A stretch of 64,000 nt of DNA from VBDM01 sp035702665 (lineage in GTDB: Bacteria > Pseudomonadota > Gammaproteobacteria > Burkholderiales > SG8-39). The stretch lies in the NCBI GenBank assembly GCA_035702665.1, contig DASSQD010000091.1, forward strand, positions 1 to 64,000, read 5' to 3'. A program made the position numbers and the translations under genes. Shown here piece after piece: positions 46,082-56,031 of the stretch (position 1 is its first letter; each line of letters starts with the position of its first letter). The notes under the pieces are model-generated. The model saw nothing but the letters and a program-made list of their open reading frames with translations, was not told where the DNA came from and made no database searches.

Positions 46082-46402
46082 TCAAGCCGCCACGCTCAGC
46101 CGGGAGCTCGCGACACCGGATACATTCTCCGAATCGACCCAGCGGCATTCGACGTCGCCCGAGTCGCGCGCGCGCAGGAAGAACCGCAGGAAGGGGTTGG
46201 CGGCGATACCGGCGCCCATCTCGGCGCGGAACACCTCGACTCCGCCGTAGCGGCACACCAGGGTGTGGATCACGTTGCGCGGCGTGCGCCGGCCCAGGGA
46301 GTCGTAGCGGAACCCCGTCTCCATGGGGTGCTGGATCACGATGCGCACCTCGACGGCGTCGCCCCGCCGCGCCCGCTGCGGCACTTGTATCCTCGCCGTC
46401 AT
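46082..46402 (-). CDS. soxZ: Sulfur-oxidation carrier subunit SoxZ
   Basis: 106 residues, the immunoglobulin-like SoxZ fold: EVRIVIQHPMETGFRYDSLG, PRNVIHTLVCRYGG and NPFLRFFLRARDSG. SoxZ has no signal peptide and is exported with SoxY. It follows soxY by 5 bases. No soxX, soxA, soxB or soxCD is in the window, so a complete thiosulfate-oxidising Sox system is not shown here. Confidence 0.9.
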   Translation of the reverse strand: MTARIQVPQRARRGDAVEVRIVIQHPMETGFRYDSLGRRTPRNVIHTLVCRYGGVEVFRAEMGAGIAANPFLRFFLRARDSGDVECRWVDSENVSGVASSRLSVAA

Positions 46403-46407
46403 CGCGC

Positions 46408-46908
46408 TCAGCCTCCGTCCAGACAGGCCAGCTCGTTCACGGTCACGTCGGCGGCGTCGAACCAGAAGCTGCCGTCGGAGAGCCGCGCGATCGCGGTCAC
46501 GCGCTGCGAGCCGTTCAGGCGCAGGCGCGACTCGATCTCGGCGCGCCCGCTCTCCGGGCCGAGGAAGAACGTCGCCACGCGCGGAATCGGGTTCTTGTCG
46601 GCGATGAGGTCGATCTGGCGCACGTGATCGGCCTCGCTCATGGGGCTGTCGACCCGTACCGTCATTCCCACCGAGTGCCCGTTCTCGGCGACCTGCGGAA
46701 GGTTGAGGTGCACCCGGCCCTTGCGCACCGGGGCGCCGTTGAGGATGGACTGCAGCGCACCCTCGGGCGTATTGATGGTGCGCGCGTCGACCCCCGGCGG
46801 AGGGTTCATGACCGGCTGGGCGCGCGCGCGCGGCGCGAGCGTGAGCAGGGCGAGGAGGGCGGCGAACCAGCGCCGCCGCCCTCCGGGGCGAGACGGGTGC
46901 CTGTTCAG
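46408..46908 (-). CDS. soxY: SoxY-like sulfur carrier with atypical C-terminus and unclear start
   Basis: About 166 residues if begun at the CTG overlapping the upstream stop. A signal-like stretch (RRRWFAALLALLTLAPRARAQ) precedes the SoxY core (GALQSILNGAPVRKGRVHLNLPQ, ENGHSVGMTVRVDSPM). No ATG, GTG or TTG precedes the signal sequence in this frame after the upstream gene's stop; the first ATG (46809) would remove it. The C-terminus reads ELACLDGG, not the canonical GGCGG swinging arm, though one cysteine is near the end. Either a rare start, a sequencing frameshift or a specialised SoxY variant. Confidence 0.72.
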   Translation of the reverse strand: MNRHPSRPGGRRRWFAALLALLTLAPRARAQPVMNPPPGVDARTINTPEGALQSILNGAPVRKGRVHLNLPQVAENGHSVGMTVRVDSPMSEADHVRQIDLIADKNPIPRVATFFLGPESGRAEIESRLRLNGSQRVTAIARLSDGSFWFDAADVTVNELACLDGG

Positions 46909-49037
46909 GCGAGGATCGGCAGCTTGCGTATGCGCTTGCCCGTCGCGGCGAAGATCGCGTTGGCGACCGCCGGCGCGACCGCCGGAGTGCCGGGCTCTCC
47001 GATGCCGCCGGGCGCTTCCTTGCTCGGCACGATGTAGACCTCGACCTTGGGCATCTGATTCATGCGCAGCATCCGGTAGTCGTGGAAGTTCGACTGCTGC
47101 ACCTGGCCGTCCTTGAACGTGATCTTCCCGTAGAGCGCGGCCGTGAGTCCGTAGACGATCGCGCTCTCGATCTGGCGCTTCACGATGTCCGGATTCACCG
47201 TCATGCCGCAGTCGACCGCAGCGACGACGCGGTGCACCGTGGGCGTTCCGTCCGCCGCGACCGAGACTTCGGCGACCTCTGCGCACCAGCTGCCGAAGGA
47301 GAACACCACCGCGATGCCGCGGTGCACGCCCGCCGGCAGCGGCTTGCCCCACTCGGCCTTCTCGGCGGCGAGCTCGAGCGCGCCCTTGTGGCGCGGCTGC
47401 TTGCCGAGCAGCGACCGCCGGAACTCGAACGGGTCCTTGCCCGCGGCGTGCGCCATCTCGTCGATGAAGCTCTCGAGGAAGAAGCTGTTCTGCGAGTGCC
47501 CGACCGAGCGCCAGAACCACACCTGGAGGTTGCCGGGCTCCTGGCGCGAGTACTCGATGTGCAGGTTGGGGAAGTCGTACGGGCAATCGCGGATGCCTTC
47601 GACGCCGAATTCGTCCACGCCGTCGGGCGGCAGCTTCATGAAGTGCGACGCTTCCATGATCGACGGCGAAGCCACGTTCGCCGTGAACAACATCGCGTTC
47701 CCGTTCGCGTCCAGGCCGCCCTTGAAACGCGTCACCGAGGCGGGACGATAGAAGTAGCCGCGCGTGTCGTCCTCGCGACTGTAGACGAGCTTCACCGGCT
47801 TGCCGGTGATCTTGGAGAGCACGGTCGCGCCGATCACCGGATCGGGCGCGAAGCGGCGCCCGAACCCGCCGCCCAGGTACATGGTGTTGATCTTCACCTG
47901 TCCGGGCTGGACCCCGGCGACCTGCGAGAGGATGCCCTGCGCCGGCCCCTGCGATTGCGTGCCCGCCCAGATCTCGACACCGTCCTTCTTCACCCACGCA
48001 GTGCAATTGAGGGGCTCCATGCACGAATGCGAGAGATACGGCGCCTCGTACTCCGCCTCGATCACCTTCGCGGGCTTGGCGGCCTTGAAGTCACCTTCGT
48101 TGCGCCCGACCGCGCCGCCGGCAGCGGCGCCCTCGGAGAGCTGCTTGGAGATCCCCTCGGAGGACAGCGTGGCGTTGGCGCCGTGGTCCCACTGGATCTC
48201 GAGCGCGTCGCGGCCCAGCTTCGCCGCCCAGTAGCCGTCGGCAAGCACCGCGACACCGGCCGGGATCTGCACGACCTGGCGAACGCCGGGAACCGCTTTC
48301 GTCTTGGCGTCGTTGACCGAGACCGCCTTTCCGCCCGGCACGGGCGGGTGCGCGATCACCGCGGTGAGCATCCCCGGGAGATAGACATCCAGTCCGTACT
48401 TCGCCTTGCCGGTCGATTTGGCGGCCGTATCCAGGCGCTTGGTCCCGCTCTTCCCGAGCAGTGTGAATTGCGCCGGGTCCTTGAGCTTCACCTCCTTTGG
48501 CGGCGTGAGCTTGGCCGCCTTTTCCGCCAGAGCGCCGTAGGAAAGCTTCTTGCCGCTCTTGTGGATCACCATGCCCTTTTCGGTCCGGCAGTCGGCGGCA
48601 TCGGCCTTCCACGACTGGGCGGCCGCGGCAATCAGCATCGCGCGCGCCGCGGCGCCCGCCTTGCGCATCGGCTCCCAGTGCCCCCGCACCGCGGTCGATC
48701 CGCCGGTCGCCTGAATGCCGAAGATCGGATTGACGAACGCCTTGTCGACGCCCGCCTGCTCGACCCGCACGCGCGACCAGTCGGCGTCCAGCTCCTCCGC
48801 GATCAGCATGGGGATCGCGGTGTGCACGCCTTGGCCCATCTCGGAGAGGCCGCACACGACCGTGATCGCGCTGTTCGGCGCGATGCGCAAATAGGCGTTG
48901 ATGTGCGCCTCCTTGGCGGCCGCCTGCGCAAGCCGGGTCGCGCCCGGCAGGGTGAAGCCGATGATCAGTCCCCCGCTGGCCATCGCGGAGGTCTTGAGGA
49001 ATTCTCGGCGTGAGGTATTCGCTGGTTTGGCGCGCAT
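46905..49037 (-). CDS. Tat-exported molybdopterin-binding subunit of aldehyde/isoquinoline oxidoreductase type
   Basis: 710 residues. The N-terminus TSRREFLKTSAMASGG is a twin-arginine signal. The body is a two-domain xanthine oxidase-family large subunit of the IorB type, with GGGFGRRF, VWFWRSVGHSQNSFFLESF and the catalytic glutamate in GGIGEPGTPAVAPA. Such enzymes hydroxylate N-heterocycles or oxidise aldehydes in the periplasm and pass electrons to cytochrome c. Paired with a small Fe-S subunit 2 bases upstream; no FAD subunit. Its stop overlaps the soxY reading frame. Confidence 0.9.
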   Translation of the reverse strand: MRAKPANTSRREFLKTSAMASGGLIIGFTLPGATRLAQAAAKEAHINAYLRIAPNSAITVVCGLSEMGQGVHTAIPMLIAEELDADWSRVRVEQAGVDKAFVNPIFGIQATGGSTAVRGHWEPMRKAGAAARAMLIAAAAQSWKADAADCRTEKGMVIHKSGKKLSYGALAEKAAKLTPPKEVKLKDPAQFTLLGKSGTKRLDTAAKSTGKAKYGLDVYLPGMLTAVIAHPPVPGGKAVSVNDAKTKAVPGVRQVVQIPAGVAVLADGYWAAKLGRDALEIQWDHGANATLSSEGISKQLSEGAAAGGAVGRNEGDFKAAKPAKVIEAEYEAPYLSHSCMEPLNCTAWVKKDGVEIWAGTQSQGPAQGILSQVAGVQPGQVKINTMYLGGGFGRRFAPDPVIGATVLSKITGKPVKLVYSREDDTRGYFYRPASVTRFKGGLDANGNAMLFTANVASPSIMEASHFMKLPPDGVDEFGVEGIRDCPYDFPNLHIEYSRQEPGNLQVWFWRSVGHSQNSFFLESFIDEMAHAAGKDPFEFRRSLLGKQPRHKGALELAAEKAEWGKPLPAGVHRGIAVVFSFGSWCAEVAEVSVAADGTPTVHRVVAAVDCGMTVNPDIVKRQIESAIVYGLTAALYGKITFKDGQVQQSNFHDYRMLRMNQMPKVEVYIVPSKEAPGGIGEPGTPAVAPAVANAIFAATGKRIRKLPILA

Positions 49038-49039
49038 GA

Positions 49040-49504
49040 TCAGGCTCCCTTCACGTTCGCGGCCGCATCCTTGATGGCTTCGCGAATCTGGTTGTAGGTC
49101 CCGCAGCGGCAGACGTTGCCGCTCATCGCCTCGTCGATGTCGGAGTCGCTGGGCGCCCGGTTCTTCGCGAGCAGGGCGGTTGCGCTCATGATCTGGCCCG
49201 ACTGGCAGTAGCCGCATTGCGGCACGTCGTGCTGGATCCACGCCGCCTGCACGGCCTTGCCTACCGCGGTCGCGGCCACGCCTTCGATCGTGGTCACTTT
49301 CTTGCCGACCGCCTCGGAGGCCGGCGTGGAGCAGGAACGGACCGGCGAGCCGTCGAGGTGCACGGTGCAGGCGCCGCACTGCGCGATGCCGCAGCCAAAC
49401 TTGGTCCCGGTCATGTGCAGCGAATCGCGGAGCACCCACAGAAGAGGCGTCTCGGGGGAAGCGTCGATCTTATGCGTCTTGCCGTTGATCGAGAGGGTGA
49501 TCAT
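49040..49504 (-). CDS. (2Fe-2S)-binding subunit of periplasmic molybdenum hydroxylase (IorA-like)
   Basis: 154 residues with two [2Fe-2S] sites: CGIAQCGACTVHL and, in the helical half, CGYCQSGQ and CRCGTYNQI. It lacks its own signal and probably rides out with the Tat-tagged large subunit. Ferredoxin-type relay to an external acceptor, since no FAD subunit is encoded. The start at 49504 has GGAG nearby. Confidence 0.92.
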   Translation of the reverse strand: MITLSINGKTHKIDASPETPLLWVLRDSLHMTGTKFGCGIAQCGACTVHLDGSPVRSCSTPASEAVGKKVTTIEGVAATAVGKAVQAAWIQHDVPQCGYCQSGQIMSATALLAKNRAPSDSDIDEAMSGNVCRCGTYNQIREAIKDAAANVKGA

Positions 49505-49587
49505 GGTTCTCCTTCGTGGGAAAAACTCGCGGCAAATTATGACACGGCCGGGACCTGCCGGCGTTCATCGCCCGCGAATGCCGAAGC

Positions 49588-50184
49588 CTACCTGCCCGCG
49601 GAGGCCTCCCAGATCTGCCAGCGTTCCTTGCCGGCGAAGATCGGGATCGAGTCGTGGACTGCCGCGTCGACCGTCCGCTGGAACCCATCGGAGAGCAACG
49701 CCTCGAGTTCGCCCGACCTGAGACCGAAAGGCGGTCCGCGCTGTCCGTCTTCGAAGTAGAAGAATCCCGCGAGCCTTCCCAGTGGAGCGAGCAGCTGGAG
49801 CACGCGCCGCGCGTAGCGCGGGCGCAACGGCTGCGGCAACGAGCAGAGGAACGCCCTTTCGTAGACGAGATCGAAGGGCTTGCCGAAGTCGAATTCGAAG
49901 AAGTCCGCGAGGTGGACGCGGTCGGAAAGTGCCCCGAGGGCGGACCGTGCCCGCTCCACCGCGGCGGGGGCAAAGTCGACCGCGAGCACGTCGTGTCCCG
50001 CCTCGGCGAAGGCACGCACCTCGTAGCCCGAGCCGCAGCCCGGAACGAGCACGCGCCGGCCTTGCGGCTCGGTCTCGAGGAACCGCTCGAGATCGGACGG
50101 CACGCGGCCCGCATCCCAAGGCGTGAAGTTCTCGCGGAACCGCTTTTCCCAGAATTCGGGTTTCGAGGCGTCCTGTTTGGGCAC
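49588..50184 (-). CDS. TPMT-family SAM-dependent methyltransferase
   Basis: 198 residues. FWEKRFRENFTPWDAGRVPSDL at the N-terminus and the SAM loop VLVPGCGSGYEVRAFAEAGHDV are hallmarks of the thiopurine S-methyltransferase family. Bacterial members methylate thiols, selenium or tellurium compounds. It is 4 bases after rtcB and probably shares its transcript. Substrate unknown. Confidence 0.86.
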   Translation of the reverse strand: MPKQDASKPEFWEKRFRENFTPWDAGRVPSDLERFLETEPQGRRVLVPGCGSGYEVRAFAEAGHDVLAVDFAPAAVERARSALGALSDRVHLADFFEFDFGKPFDLVYERAFLCSLPQPLRPRYARRVLQLLAPLGRLAGFFYFEDGQRGPPFGLRSGELEALLSDGFQRTVDAAVHDSIPIFAGKERWQIWEASAGR

Positions 50185-50188
50185 GCCG

Positions 50189-51385
<1,197 letters not shown>

Positions 51386-51463
51386 GAAGGTGAACGGTCA
51401 GCCACGCTTTCGGGAGTCACTGTAACATCTTGTTGCAAAAAGACGACCGGGGAAATCGAGCGG

Positions 51464-51482
51464 TTACAACTGTCTGCTGTAA
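51464..51482. promoter_or_regulatory. Inverted repeat TTACA-N9-TGTAA upstream of the RND operon
   Basis: TTACA (51464-51468) and TGTAA (51478-51482) form an inverted repeat 46-65 bases before the adaptor ATG. A further TGTAAC at 51421-51426 faces GTTACA at 51463-51468. The pattern looks like a repressor site between divergent genes, but no regulator gene is adjacent. Confidence 0.35.
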
Positions 51483-51528
51483 TCGGCCTGTCCCACTGAG
51501 CCCGGGAGAGCAGGAGCCGCTCCAAAAA

Positions 51529-52824
51529 ATGAAAATGGAAAACCGCTCTTTGATGCCCGAGGCGACGGCTCGGAGCCGCAGCGCCTGGCGGCGCCCTTGG
51601 GTCTGGCTGCTTGCTCTCCTGATCGCCGCCGGCGTGGCTTACGTGATCTTTAAGCCGGCGGGCGGCCCTCAGCAGCCGGGCGGAGGCCGGCGCGGCATCG
51701 ATCCGAACCGGCCGACCTCCGTGGTGGCGGCGACGGCGACCGTCGGCGACGTGAACGTCTACCTGAGCGGCCTGGGCACGGTGACGCCGCTCAAGACGGT
51801 GACCGTCAGGAGCCGCGTCGACGGCGAGCTGATGCGCGTGCTCTTCAATGAAGGCCAGGTCGTCAAGGCCGGAGCTCTGCTCGCGGAAATCGACCCGCGT
51901 CCGTACCAGGCGCAGCTCGAGCAGATGCAGGGCCAGCTCGCGCGCGACCAGGCGCTGCTCGACAACGCGCGCATCGATCTCGATCGCTACCGCAAGCTGC
52001 TCGCGCAGGATTCGGCGCCCGAGCAGCAGGTGGCGACGCAGGCGGCGCTGGTGCGCCAGTACGAGGGAACGCTGAAGGTGGACGCGGGGCAGCTCGACAA
52101 CGCCAGGCTCCAGGTCGAGTACACGCGCATCACGGCGCCGATCTCCGGCCGCCTCGGGCTCCGCCAAGTCGATCCCGGCAACATCGTGCACGCGAGCGAC
52201 AGCAACGGGCTGGTCGTGATCACGCAGCTGCAGCCGATCACCGTGGTCTTCTCCATTCCGGAGGACAGTCTCACGGCCGTCATGAGGAAGCTCCACGCGG
52301 GGGACAAGCTTCCCGTCGACGCCTACGACCGCTCCGGGCAGACCAAGCTCGCCTCGGGTGCGCTGCTAACCGCCGACAATCAGATCGACACCAGCACCGG
52401 CACGCTCAAGCTCAAGGCGCAGTTCACCAACGAGGGCGGCACCCTGTTCCCGAACCAGTTCGTCAACGTGCGCATGCTGGTCGACGTCAAGCGTGGCGCG
52501 ACGGTGATCCCCTCGGCGGCGATACTGCGGGGCACGCTCGGCGCCTTCGTCTACGTCGCGAAGGACGACGGCACCGTCGCGGTCCGCAAGATCACGCCGG
52601 GGCCCGTGGAAGCGCTGAACACCGCCATCGACGACGGCCTCGCACCGGGAGAAGTCGTGGTCGTCGAAGGGCACGACAAGCTGCGCGACGGCGCGAAGGT
52701 CGAGGTCGCTTCGCGCGGCGCGGGGATGTCCGCCGCCGGCGCGGGACCGGCCAAACCCGGCGCCGGCGAAAGCAAGGGGCGCCGCCGCGGCAAGGAAGGA
52801 TCGGCGCCCGCCGGGTCCAAATAA
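51529..52824 (+). CDS. mdtA: RND efflux periplasmic adaptor subunit, MdtA-like
   Basis: 431 residues: N-terminal membrane anchor (about 18-38), lipoyl halves (VTVRSRVDGELMRVLFNEGQVVKAGALLAEID and TRITAPISGRLGL), a coiled-coil hairpin between them, a beta-barrel domain, and a Lys/Arg-rich tail. It bridges the inner-membrane pump to the outer membrane factor. ATG 51529 sits behind AGGAG. First gene of a four-gene exporter operon. Confidence 0.9.
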   Translation: MKMENRSLMPEATARSRSAWRRPWVWLLALLIAAGVAYVIFKPAGGPQQPGGGRRGIDPNRPTSVVAATATVGDVNVYLSGLGTVTPLKTVTVRSRVDGELMRVLFNEGQVVKAGALLAEIDPRPYQAQLEQMQGQLARDQALLDNARIDLDRYRKLLAQDSAPEQQVATQAALVRQYEGTLKVDAGQLDNARLQVEYTRITAPISGRLGLRQVDPGNIVHASDSNGLVVITQLQPITVVFSIPEDSLTAVMRKLHAGDKLPVDAYDRSGQTKLASGALLTADNQIDTSTGTLKLKAQFTNEGGTLFPNQFVNVRMLVDVKRGATVIPSAAILRGTLGAFVYVAKDDGTVAVRKITPGPVEALNTAIDDGLAPGEVVVVEGHDKLRDGAKVEVASRGAGMSAAGAGPAKPGAGESKGRRRGKEGSAPAGSK

Positions 52825-52836
52825 GCGGCGCCGGGC

Positions 52837-55800
52837 ATGAATCCCTCGCGTCCGTTCATTCTTCGTCCGGTCGCCACCTCGCTCCTGATGGTGGCGATCC
52901 TGCTTTCGGGCATCGTCGCCTACCGCCTGCTGCCGCTCTCCGCGCTGCCCGAGGTCGACTATCCGACGATCCAGGTCGTCACGCTGTACCCCGGCGCGAG
53001 CCCGGAGGTGATGACCTCGTCCGTGACCGCTCCCCTCGAGCGGCAGTTCGGCCAGATGCCCGGGCTGAACCAGATGCTCTCGACGAGCTCCGGCGGCGCA
53101 TCGGTGATCACGCTGCAATTCAGCCTCGATCTCACCCTGGACATCGCCGAGCAGGAGGTGCAAGCCGCAATCAACGCGGCCGGCAACTTGCTGCCGACGG
53201 ATCTCCCCACACCGCCCGTCTACAGCAAGGTCAATCCCGCGGATTCGCCGATCCTGACCCTGGCGATAACCTCGAGCACCCTGCCCCTGTCCAAGGTGCA
53301 GGACCTGATCGATACGCGGCTCGCGCAGAAGATCGCGCAGCTGCCGGGCGTGGGTCTCGTCTCGATCAGCGGCGGGCAGAGGCCGGCGGTCAGGATCCAG
53401 GCCAACCCGCGCGCGCTCGCCGCCTACGGCATGAGTCTGGACGACGTGCGTACCGCGATCGGCAACGCCAACGTGAACCAGGCGAAGGGCAGCTTCGACG
53501 GCCCCGCCCAGGCCTCCACCATAGACGCCAACGACCAGCTCAAGTCGGCCGACCAGTACCGGCAGCTGGTGCTGGCGTACCGCAACGGCAACCCGATCCG
53601 GCTGTCCGACGTCGCCGACGTGGTCGACGACGCCGAGAACGCGCGCCTCGCCGCCTGGACCGACGACGCCTCCGCGCTCATCCTCAATATCCAGCGCCAG
53701 CCCGGCGCCAACGTCATCGAGGTGGTCGATCGCATCAAGCGGCTCTTGCCGCAGCTGCAGGCGTCGCTACCCGGCTCGGTCGAGGTCAACCTGCTCACCG
53801 ACCGCACGGTCACCATACGGGCCTCGGTCGACGACGTGAAGTTCGAGCTGATGCTCGCGGTCGGGCTGGTGGTCATGGTCATATTCCTGTTCCTGCGCAA
53901 CGTGCCGGCTACGATCATCCCCAGCGTCGCGGTGCCGCTCTCGCTGGTCGGGACCTTCGGGGTCATGTACCTGGCGGGCTTCAGCATCAACAACCTGACG
54001 CTCATGGCGCTCACTATCGCCACCGGCTTCGTGGTGGACGACGCGATCGTCATGATCGAGAACATCGCGCGCTATATCGAGGAGGGCGAGTCGCCCTTGA
54101 AGGCCGCGCTCAAGGGCTCCGAGCAGATAGGCTTCACCATCATCTCGCTGACCTTCTCGCTGATCGCGGTGCTGATACCGCTCCTGTTCATGGGAGACGT
54201 GGTCGGGCGCCTGTTCCGCGAGTTCGCCGTCACGCTGGCCGTCTCGATACTCATCTCGGCCGTGGTGTCGCTCACGCTCACGCCGATGATGTGCTCGAAG
54301 CTGCTGCGCCACACGCCGCAGCGCGAGCAGGGCCGGTTCTACCGCAAGTCGGGCGCGTTCTTCGAGGCGGTCATCGCGCGCTACGGCGCGATCCTCAACT
54401 GGGTGCTCGACCGCCAGGGCGCGACCCTGATCGTCGCGGTCGGCACGCTGCTGCTGACCGTCCTGCTCTACGTCTACGTTCCCAAGGGTTTCTTTCCGGT
54501 CCAGGACACCGGCGTGATCCAGGGCATTTCCGAGGCGTCGCAGTCGATCTCCTTCGCGGCGATGTCGGAGCGGCAGCGCGCCCTCGCCCGCGTCGTGCTG
54601 CAGGATCCCGCCGTCGAGAGCCTCTCGTCCTTCATCGGCGTGGACGGCATCAACACGACCCTGAACAGCGGGCGCATGCTGATCAACCTCAAGCCGCTCG
54701 CCGAGCGCGACGGCGTGCGCGCGATCGACGTGATCCGCCGCATGCAGCCGAAGCTCGCCGCCGTGGAAGGTATCTCGCTCTACATGCAGCCGGTGCAGGA
54801 CCTCACCATCGAGGACCGCGTCAGCCGCACTCAGTACCAGTTCAGCGTCGTCGACGCCAACCCCGACGAGCTGTACCTGTGGGTGCCGAAGCTGGTCGAG
54901 CGCTTGCGCAGCATACCGCAGCTCGCCGACGTGGCGAGCGACCTGCAGCAGCAGGGCTTGCAGGCGTACGTACAGATCGATCGCGACACGGCGAGCCGGC
55001 TGGGGATCACGCCGGGCGCCGTCGACAACGCGCTGTACAACGCCTTCGGCCAGCGCCTGATCTCGACCATATTCACGCAGTCCAACCAGTATCGCGTGGT
55101 GCTCGAAGTCCAGCCGGAATTCCAGAAGGGCCCGAAGGCGCTGGACGACATCTACGTCGGCACCGCGCCGGTCGTGCAGACCAACACCTTCACTCCGGTA
55201 GGCCAGCCGAACGCGGTCACCACCCAGACCTCGAGCCTGCAGCAGGCCTCGGGCGGCTCGTCGGCGCCGCAGCAGGTGCGGCTGAGCAGCATCGCCAAGG
55301 TGGTGGAGAAATCGGGACCGCTCGCCATCAACCACCTCGCCCAGTTCCCCGCGGCGACGATCTCGTTCAACCTCGCCCCCGGCGCGTCGCTCGGCGACGC
55401 GGTGAAGGCGATCCGCGCCGCCGAGCGGGAGATCGGGCTGCCCTTGAGCGTGCAGACGAGCTTCCAGGGCGCGGCGCTCGCGTTCCAGGCGTCGCTCAAC
55501 AACACCCTGCTGCTGATCCTCGCCGCCATCGTCACGATGTACATCGTGCTGGGCGTGCTCTACGAGAGCTACATCCACCCGGTCACGATCCTCTCGACGC
55601 TGCCCTCGGCGGGCGTCGGAGCGCTGCTCGCGCTCATGGTGTCGGGCAGCGACATCAGCATCGTCGCGATCATCGGCATCATCCTGCTGATCGGCATCGT
55701 CAAGAAGAACGCGATCATGATGATCGACTTCGCCCTCGACGCCGAGCGGAGGGAAGGCAAGCCGCCGCGCGAGGCGATCTTCCAGGCATGCCTGCTGCGC

Positions 55801-56031
55801 TTCCGGCCGATCCTGATGACGACCATGTCGGCGCTGCTCGGCGCGATGCCGCTGATGCTCGGGTCCGGAATGGGCGCGGAGCTGCGCCAGCCGCTCGGCA
55901 TCACCATGGTCGGCGGACTGCTGCTCAGCCAGATGCTGACGCTGTTCACGACGCCCGTCATCTACCTCGCCTTCGACCGCCTGGCGCGGCGCCTCGAATC
56001 GGGAAAGGCCGCGGCGGAGGCGCAGCCGTGA
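52837..56031 (+). CDS. mdtB: RND efflux permease, MdtB-like
   Basis: 1064 residues, twelve membrane helices in two repeats with two large periplasmic loops. The N-terminus FILRPVATSLLMVAILLSGIVAYRLLPLSALPEVDYPTIQV is the HAE1 family opening; helix 4 has TGFVVDDAIVMIENI with the proton-relay aspartates. It pairs with the next gene; MdtB and MdtC form a mixed trimer in the known system. Substrates there include bile salts and novobiocin; here unknown. Confidence 0.92.
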   Translation: MNPSRPFILRPVATSLLMVAILLSGIVAYRLLPLSALPEVDYPTIQVVTLYPGASPEVMTSSVTAPLERQFGQMPGLNQMLSTSSGGASVITLQFSLDLTLDIAEQEVQAAINAAGNLLPTDLPTPPVYSKVNPADSPILTLAITSSTLPLSKVQDLIDTRLAQKIAQLPGVGLVSISGGQRPAVRIQANPRALAAYGMSLDDVRTAIGNANVNQAKGSFDGPAQASTIDANDQLKSADQYRQLVLAYRNGNPIRLSDVADVVDDAENARLAAWTDDASALILNIQRQPGANVIEVVDRIKRLLPQLQASLPGSVEVNLLTDRTVTIRASVDDVKFELMLAVGLVVMVIFLFLRNVPATIIPSVAVPLSLVGTFGVMYLAGFSINNLTLMALTIATGFVVDDAIVMIENIARYIEEGESPLKAALKGSEQIGFTIISLTFSLIAVLIPLLFMGDVVGRLFREFAVTLAVSILISAVVSLTLTPMMCSKLLRHTPQREQGRFYRKSGAFFEAVIARYGAILNWVLDRQGATLIVAVGTLLLTVLLYVYVPKGFFPVQDTGVIQGISEASQSISFAAMSERQRALARVVLQDPAVESLSSFIGVDGINTTLNSGRMLINLKPLAERDGVRAIDVIRRMQPKLAAVEGISLYMQPVQDLTIEDRVSRTQYQFSVVDANPDELYLWVPKLVERLRSIPQLADVASDLQQQGLQAYVQIDRDTASRLGITPGAVDNALYNAFGQRLISTIFTQSNQYRVVLEVQPEFQKGPKALDDIYVGTAPVVQTNTFTPVGQPNAVTTQTSSLQQASGGSSAPQQVRLSSIAKVVEKSGPLAINHLAQFPAATISFNLAPGASLGDAVKAIRAAEREIGLPLSVQTSFQGAALAFQASLNNTLLLILAAIVTMYIVLGVLYESYIHPVTILSTLPSAGVGALLALMVSGSDISIVAIIGIILLIGIVKKNAIMMIDFALDAERREGKPPREAIFQACLLRFRPILMTTMSALLGAMPLMLGSGMGAELRQPLGITMVGGLLLSQMLTLFTTPVIYLAFDRLARRLESGKAAAEAQP

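Noticed and set aside
46082..46908. A thiosulfate-oxidising Sox system.
   Set aside because: Only SoxY and SoxZ are present, and SoxY lacks the standard GGCGG end; no SoxX, A, B, C or D in the window.
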